Assembly (NCBI GenBank): GCA_017462915.1
Contig: JAFTQG010000007.1
Location: forward strand, 1 to 43,257
Source of the DNA: Prevotella sp.
GTDB lineage: Bacteria; Bacteroidota; Bacteroidia; Bacteroidales; Bacteroidaceae
DNA length: 43,257 bases
Direction: 5' to 3'
Shown here: positions 40,090-43,257 of the stretch, piece by piece
How positions within the stretch are numbered: the first letter of the stretch is position 1
How the letters are laid out: each line of letters begins with the position of its first letter
Made by a program: the position numbers and the translations under genes
The notes under the pieces: generated by a model
What the model was told of the DNA's origin: nothing
Seen by the model: the letters and a program-made list of their open reading frames with translations, nothing else
Database searches by the model: none

Positions 40090-42963
40090 TCACCACATCT
40101 GTTTCTTGCCGTTGCGTATGACGATGCCGCCCTTCTTTGCGAACGACGGGGTGATGCGCTGTCCGGCAAGGTTGTATGCCGGAGAGTCAGACCTCTCCGT
40201 GTCAATGCCGGCGTTTATCTCCCTTATGCCCGTCATGCTGTCCTGCAATTCTTTCCAGTAGAGCACAGGAGAGTAGGAGAGATGCGGCGGTTGGTTGTAT
40301 GTGCTGTTCTGCCATACGATGGCGTTGTCATACACATGGTCGTCGCGCAGATACGGGAGCATGTACTCGCTCGGGTAGTTTGTGGTGATGATGTTGAGGC
40401 CGAACTTGCCTGCGGCGGCATCGATGTCATAGTAGTAGACGACCTCTTCGCGCCAGTCTCCGAGCATATCCGCCTGCAGTGAAGGCACGCTCTTTGTGCC
40501 GTTGATGGCCGTTGCGCCGGGAGCTATGTTGTAGAGGGTCGTCTGTCGCTCCCATGACTTGGACGTGCTGTTCCACTTGTCTATATGCTGGCGGTCGTGA
40601 TATTCGTCGTAGAGGTCGCCGTCCCAGTATATGCGGTAGTTGATGGCAGACGATGTAGTGCTTCCAGCCTGCCAGTCGCTGATGGCATTTCCCTTGCTGT
40701 CGAAGAGGCTCGTTGAGGCTGCGCACATCGATTCCGCACCGTCGTGCCGGTCGTCGAAGTCAGCACAGAGGCCGCGTCCGCAGTCCTTCTGGGCTTTCGG
40801 TGTGCCCCAGAGCAGTGTGCCCGTCTTCGCGTCGCGCATGTCCTGTGCGTAGTGCACATTGGACTGCTCCCAGTCTTCCATCACGGAGTATATCTCCATG
40901 CCCGGATTGTCCCAGTCGAAGTCGCCGATATGGAGAGCGTCGCCATGGCCCTCGCCGCTCCTCCACAGCACTGTCGCTCCGTCGTGGTCGAGCACTGCCG
41001 AGCCTGCTACTACTTCGTCGAAGCCGTCACCGTCGACATCGGCAGACTGGAGGGTGTGGTATCCCTGTCCGTACATGCCCTGTCCCTTTGTCGTCGACGA
41101 GTGGCGCCATAGCTCGTGAAGCTCCTTTCCGTCGAAGTATGCCGCCATATAGTATGCCTGGTCGTAGTAGCCGTGGTTCATTACGGCACACGGCACAGGC
41201 TTGCCGTTCACGTCAAGGCGTGCCATTGTGGCGTTGTATCGTTCTATGCGTGCCTGCGAACCGTAGGCCGCCTCGTTGTTGCTGAAGTCGTCGTGTGCCG
41301 GCCAGTAGTGTATGCTGCTGACGGCACCGCCGGTGATGCCGTCGAATACGGTCAGGTATTCAGGGCCGCTCTCTACACGGCCGTTGGCTGCGATATAGCT
41401 TGCGTAAGGGTCATCATCGCCCATGAGCACGAAGTTTCCCTCTCCGTCGATTGTTCCCGGAGCAGTGCGGACGATCATCTCGCCGTAGCCGTCACCGTCG
41501 AAGTCATAGCAGAGGAATGTTATTGTATGCTGTGAAGCCCACATGTTCTTGCCGAGATTGATGCGCCAGAGGTGTGTGCCGTCGAGCTTTACACAGTCGA
41601 AGAACACCGCGCCCGTGGCACCTGTGCTTGCGCCGTCGCGCACATTGGACGGTTCCCAGCGGATGACGATTTCCTGTTCGCCGTCGCCGTCCATGTCGTA
41701 GCATGAGGCATCGTTAGGCGTGTAGGTAGCTCCCGTGCCGTTAGTGTCTGTCGGAGCCTGCGGCAAGGCAAAGTGGCGGTTCTGCGCGTCCCATGTCGCG
41801 GTCTCCTGCGTCTCCAGCACCTTGTCCTCGCTGTCGCACACATCTATGCGGTAAGTCGTGCCGGCAGCCTTGCCGCTGTCCATGAAGTTTGTCTTCATGA
41901 GCAGAGTCTGTATCAGTTCGCCGTCGCGGTAGAGCTTGTACTGTGTCTTCCCCGGCACGTCTGCGGCACGCATTCGCCAGCTTACGAGGTTACCCTCGTC
42001 GAGATGTACGGCGAGGAGGCCGCGGTTGAGGGGCTGTGCCTCGCCGCGGTTGCCGATATGGCTTATCATGAAATGCACGGCAGAGGTGTACACCGTATTG
42101 TCGCCCTCCTTGATAGTCACTGTGGCGATATTGTCGGCATACTCCACATCGGCGGTATACCCTTCGGCAGGTACGGCATTGAAGTCTGTCGGAGCCTCCG
42201 TCAGTTTTGAGCGGTAGAGCTTCTCCACACCGTTGCCGGAATCCTTTATGAGAGGGTAGAGGTCTATGGTCTTGTCTCCCGAACGGCAGGTGAAGGCCGA
42301 GAGATAGTGCTCCATGGTGTAGACAGGTTCGTCGACAACACCCTCGAGTGTCACGCTGCCGAGTGCTATCTGCTTGGTGTTGCCGATACCCATGATGTAG
42401 ATGTTCACGGTGTATGACGTGCCTTCGACGATGACATCGTTGATGTTGTACTTATGTGTGCTGAAGCCGGTGGAGTTGCCAGCCGTAATCTTGTTGCGCA
42501 GAGGAGTCACTCCTTCGGCAAAGATATTGGCCGTGGCAGTGCCCTCCTGCGTGGTGATGCTGATGGTGCCTTTGTCCGTTCCGCAGCGTGCGGCGTCAAA
42601 GGAGAGGAGTGTCGGCTTGAAGGTATGCCCCTCTGCCACCTTTATGCAGAATGATACGGAATATCCGTCGGTGATTTTCTTCACCTCTGCGGCAGGCTGT
42701 AGCTTTATCATCGGGCGTTCGTAGGTGACGCCGGTGTAGCCCGCGTCTGCGCCGGAAGATGTGAGCAGTCCGGGAGTTGTGAGTTTGCTGCCGATGGTAA
42801 ATTCAGTGTTCAGGAGTCCGACGATGTCCTGCTCGCCGGAGAGTTGTACTGACGATAAGTCGTCTGCATTGTCAAGAGCCCACACAGCTGTGACCTTCTG
42901 TGCCCATGAGGCGGTAGAGAGGACGAGCAGGGACAGTAACAGTGCTCTTCGTAAGATAGTCAT
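40090..42963 (-). CDS. Secreted rhamnogalacturonan lyase, PL11 family, with extra N-terminal module
   Basis: 957 residues. The signal peptide MTILRRALLLSLLVLSTASWA is at 1-21. Residues about 22-225 form an extra beta-rich module. The catalytic eight-bladed propeller of PL11 lyases (YesW/YesX type) starts near 300 (QPLNRGLLAVHLDEGNLVSWRM). It has the recurring calcium-binding DxDGDG loops (CYDMDGDGEQEIVIRWEPS, CYDFDGDGYGEMIVRTAPGT, SADVDGDGFDEVVAGS) and LQADMLGDWREEVV near 840. The enzyme cleaves the rhamnose-galacturonate backbone of pectin. The C-terminus YNLAGQRITPS...NGKK matches other Prevotella secreted proteins. No SusCD pair is adjacent. Confidence 0.88.
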   Translation of the reverse strand: MTILRRALLLSLLVLSTASWAQKVTAVWALDNADDLSSVQLSGEQDIVGLLNTEFTIGSKLTTPGLLTSSGADAGYTGVTYERPMIKLQPAAEVKKITDGYSVSFCIKVAEGHTFKPTLLSFDAARCGTDKGTISITTQEGTATANIFAEGVTPLRNKITAGNSTGFSTHKYNINDVIVEGTSYTVNIYIMGIGNTKQIALGSVTLEGVVDEPVYTMEHYLSAFTCRSGDKTIDLYPLIKDSGNGVEKLYRSKLTEAPTDFNAVPAEGYTADVEYADNIATVTIKEGDNTVYTSAVHFMISHIGNRGEAQPLNRGLLAVHLDEGNLVSWRMRAADVPGKTQYKLYRDGELIQTLLMKTNFMDSGKAAGTTYRIDVCDSEDKVLETQETATWDAQNRHFALPQAPTDTNGTGATYTPNDASCYDMDGDGEQEIVIRWEPSNVRDGASTGATGAVFFDCVKLDGTHLWRINLGKNMWASQHTITFLCYDFDGDGYGEMIVRTAPGTIDGEGNFVLMGDDDPYASYIAANGRVESGPEYLTVFDGITGGAVSSIHYWPAHDDFSNNEAAYGSQARIERYNATMARLDVNGKPVPCAVMNHGYYDQAYYMAAYFDGKELHELWRHSSTTKGQGMYGQGYHTLQSADVDGDGFDEVVAGSAVLDHDGATVLWRSGEGHGDALHIGDFDWDNPGMEIYSVMEDWEQSNVHYAQDMRDAKTGTLLWGTPKAQKDCGRGLCADFDDRHDGAESMCAASTSLFDSKGNAISDWQAGSTTSSAINYRIYWDGDLYDEYHDRQHIDKWNSTSKSWERQTTLYNIAPGATAINGTKSVPSLQADMLGDWREEVVYYYDIDAAAGKFGLNIITTNYPSEYMLPYLRDDHVYDNAIVWQNSTYNQPPHLSYSPVLYWKELQDSMTGIREINAGIDTERSDSPAYNLAGQRITPSFAKKGGIVIRNGKKQMW

Positions 42964-43001
42964 AGTCTCTTTTATTGGTTAAGTTGTTAATTTATGCATT
43001 G

Positions 43002-43009
43002 CAAATGTA
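43002..43009 (-). promoter_or_regulatory. -7 box (TACATTTG) of the PL11 lyase gene
   Basis: The minus strand reads TACATTTGCAA, matching TAnnTTTG, about 40 bases upstream of the ATG at 42963. The -33 position is occupied by TTTC rather than TTTG. Confidence 0.6.
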
Positions 43010-43084
43010 CTCATTTATTTTGACATACGAAAGACTGTGTATCATTTTTTTGCTGAAATAATGTAACATAGTGTCAATAACATG

Positions 43085-43116
43085 TAAGTAAGTAAACAAA
43101 ATTAAACGATACTATC
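43085..43116 (+). repeat. Transposon end related to the MITE termini
   Basis: It starts TAAGTAAGTAAACAAAATTA and matches the inverse right end of MITE copy 2 at 28 of 32 positions without gaps. It lies 20 bases outside the stop codon of the transposase fragment that follows, where an element end is expected. Confidence 0.7.
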
Positions 43117-43136
43117 ATAACGTGAGTTCGATGAAT

Positions 43137-43256
43137 TCAAAATAGACTCAGCTGTGTGTCTAATGTACGTTGTACATTGATACACGGCTTTTTGGGAAAC
43201 ATACAATAAGCGGCGATAGCTCCCAACAGGTTCACGATGAAATTGTCAAAGCACCT
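43137..43256 (-). CDS. Transposase, C-terminal fragment (runs off the right edge)
   Basis: The last 39 codons of a minus-strand gene, ending in FDNFIVNLLGAIAAYC, FPKKP and LDTQLSLF. A hydrophobic helix followed by a (F)xxKKPxxN block and a QLSLF-like end is familiar from DDE transposases of Bacteroidetes, but the family cannot be fixed from so short a piece. The stop codon is followed by a TAAGTAAGT end (43085-43116), supporting an IS whose main body lies to the right of the window. Confidence 0.55.
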   Translation of the reverse strand, partial: RCFDNFIVNLLGAIAAYCMFPKKPCINVQRTLDTQLSLF

Positions 43257-43257
43257 G

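Noticed and set aside
1-43257. tRNA genes
   Set aside because: No cloverleaf with TTCGANTC-type T-arm and acceptor pairing was recognised by eye on either strand; a tRNAscan run would be needed to exclude one completely.

Overview
The window reads as chromosomal DNA of a member of the order Bacteroidales, most like Prevotellaceae or a close relative. Several upstream regions carry the Bacteroidetes -7 box TAnnTTTG, and secreted proteins end in the Prevotella-style motif Y(D/N)L(S/A)G...NGKK. Other pointers are a stand-alone AICAR transformylase, a BspA-type leucine-rich repeat remnant, a Por-like C-terminal sorting domain and a PL11 rhamnogalacturonan lyase. No tRNA gene, 16S/23S gene or CRISPR array was seen.

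Layout. (1) 1-7.7 kb is an AT-rich defence island read from the minus strand. It holds the start of an IS630-like transposase, a large membrane-anchored STAND/Avs-type NTPase cut in two by an IS4-family element (2457-3818), and a two-gene RloA/RloB (AbiL-like) ATPase-TOPRIM pair. (2) 8.0-9.1 kb holds a BspA-like remnant and a small unit of unusual content: a TAGTTTTG promoter, a 34-codon ORF with a strong Shine-Dalgarno, an RNA with the complete fold of 5S rRNA but a diverged loop C, a potential pseudoknot and an intrinsic terminator. (3) 9.1-16 kb is mostly housekeeping: a small basic protein, AICAR transformylase, topoisomerase III, RmlB and a MATE exporter flanked by two 90-bp MITEs. (4) 16.2-20.6 kb encodes one giant secreted adhesin-like protein. 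(5) 20.7-27.3 kb is a seven-gene TetR-TolC-MFP-ABC export operon resembling the ybhGFSR/cecR arrangement. (6) 27.5-35.0 kb is a second defence locus: a truncated YhcG nuclease gene, then a tightly coupled operon of membrane protein, type III methyltransferase, PtuA-like ATPase, PtuB-like HNH nuclease and type III restriction subunit. (7) 35.1-39.1 kb carries trmB, a DUF975 membrane protein, ilvE and xseB-xseA. (8) 39.1-43.0 kb has a long palindrome-rich intergenic region and a PL11 lyase. The last 120 bases are the 3' end of another transposase gene.

The strongest candidates for something new are a Septu-like PtuA/PtuB pair lying between mod and res of a type III restriction operon with overlapping start and stop codons, and the 5S-rRNA-like transcription unit at 8.6-9.05 kb. 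Small repeats tie the window together. Two MITEs share 28 of 32 terminal bases with the transposon end at the right edge. A 73-bp promoter-bearing repeat occurs at 10.66 and 27.45 kb. Long perfect hairpins with AAAGGTnACC arms lie at 20.6 and 39.9 kb. All functional statements come from reading motifs by eye; no database search was run.
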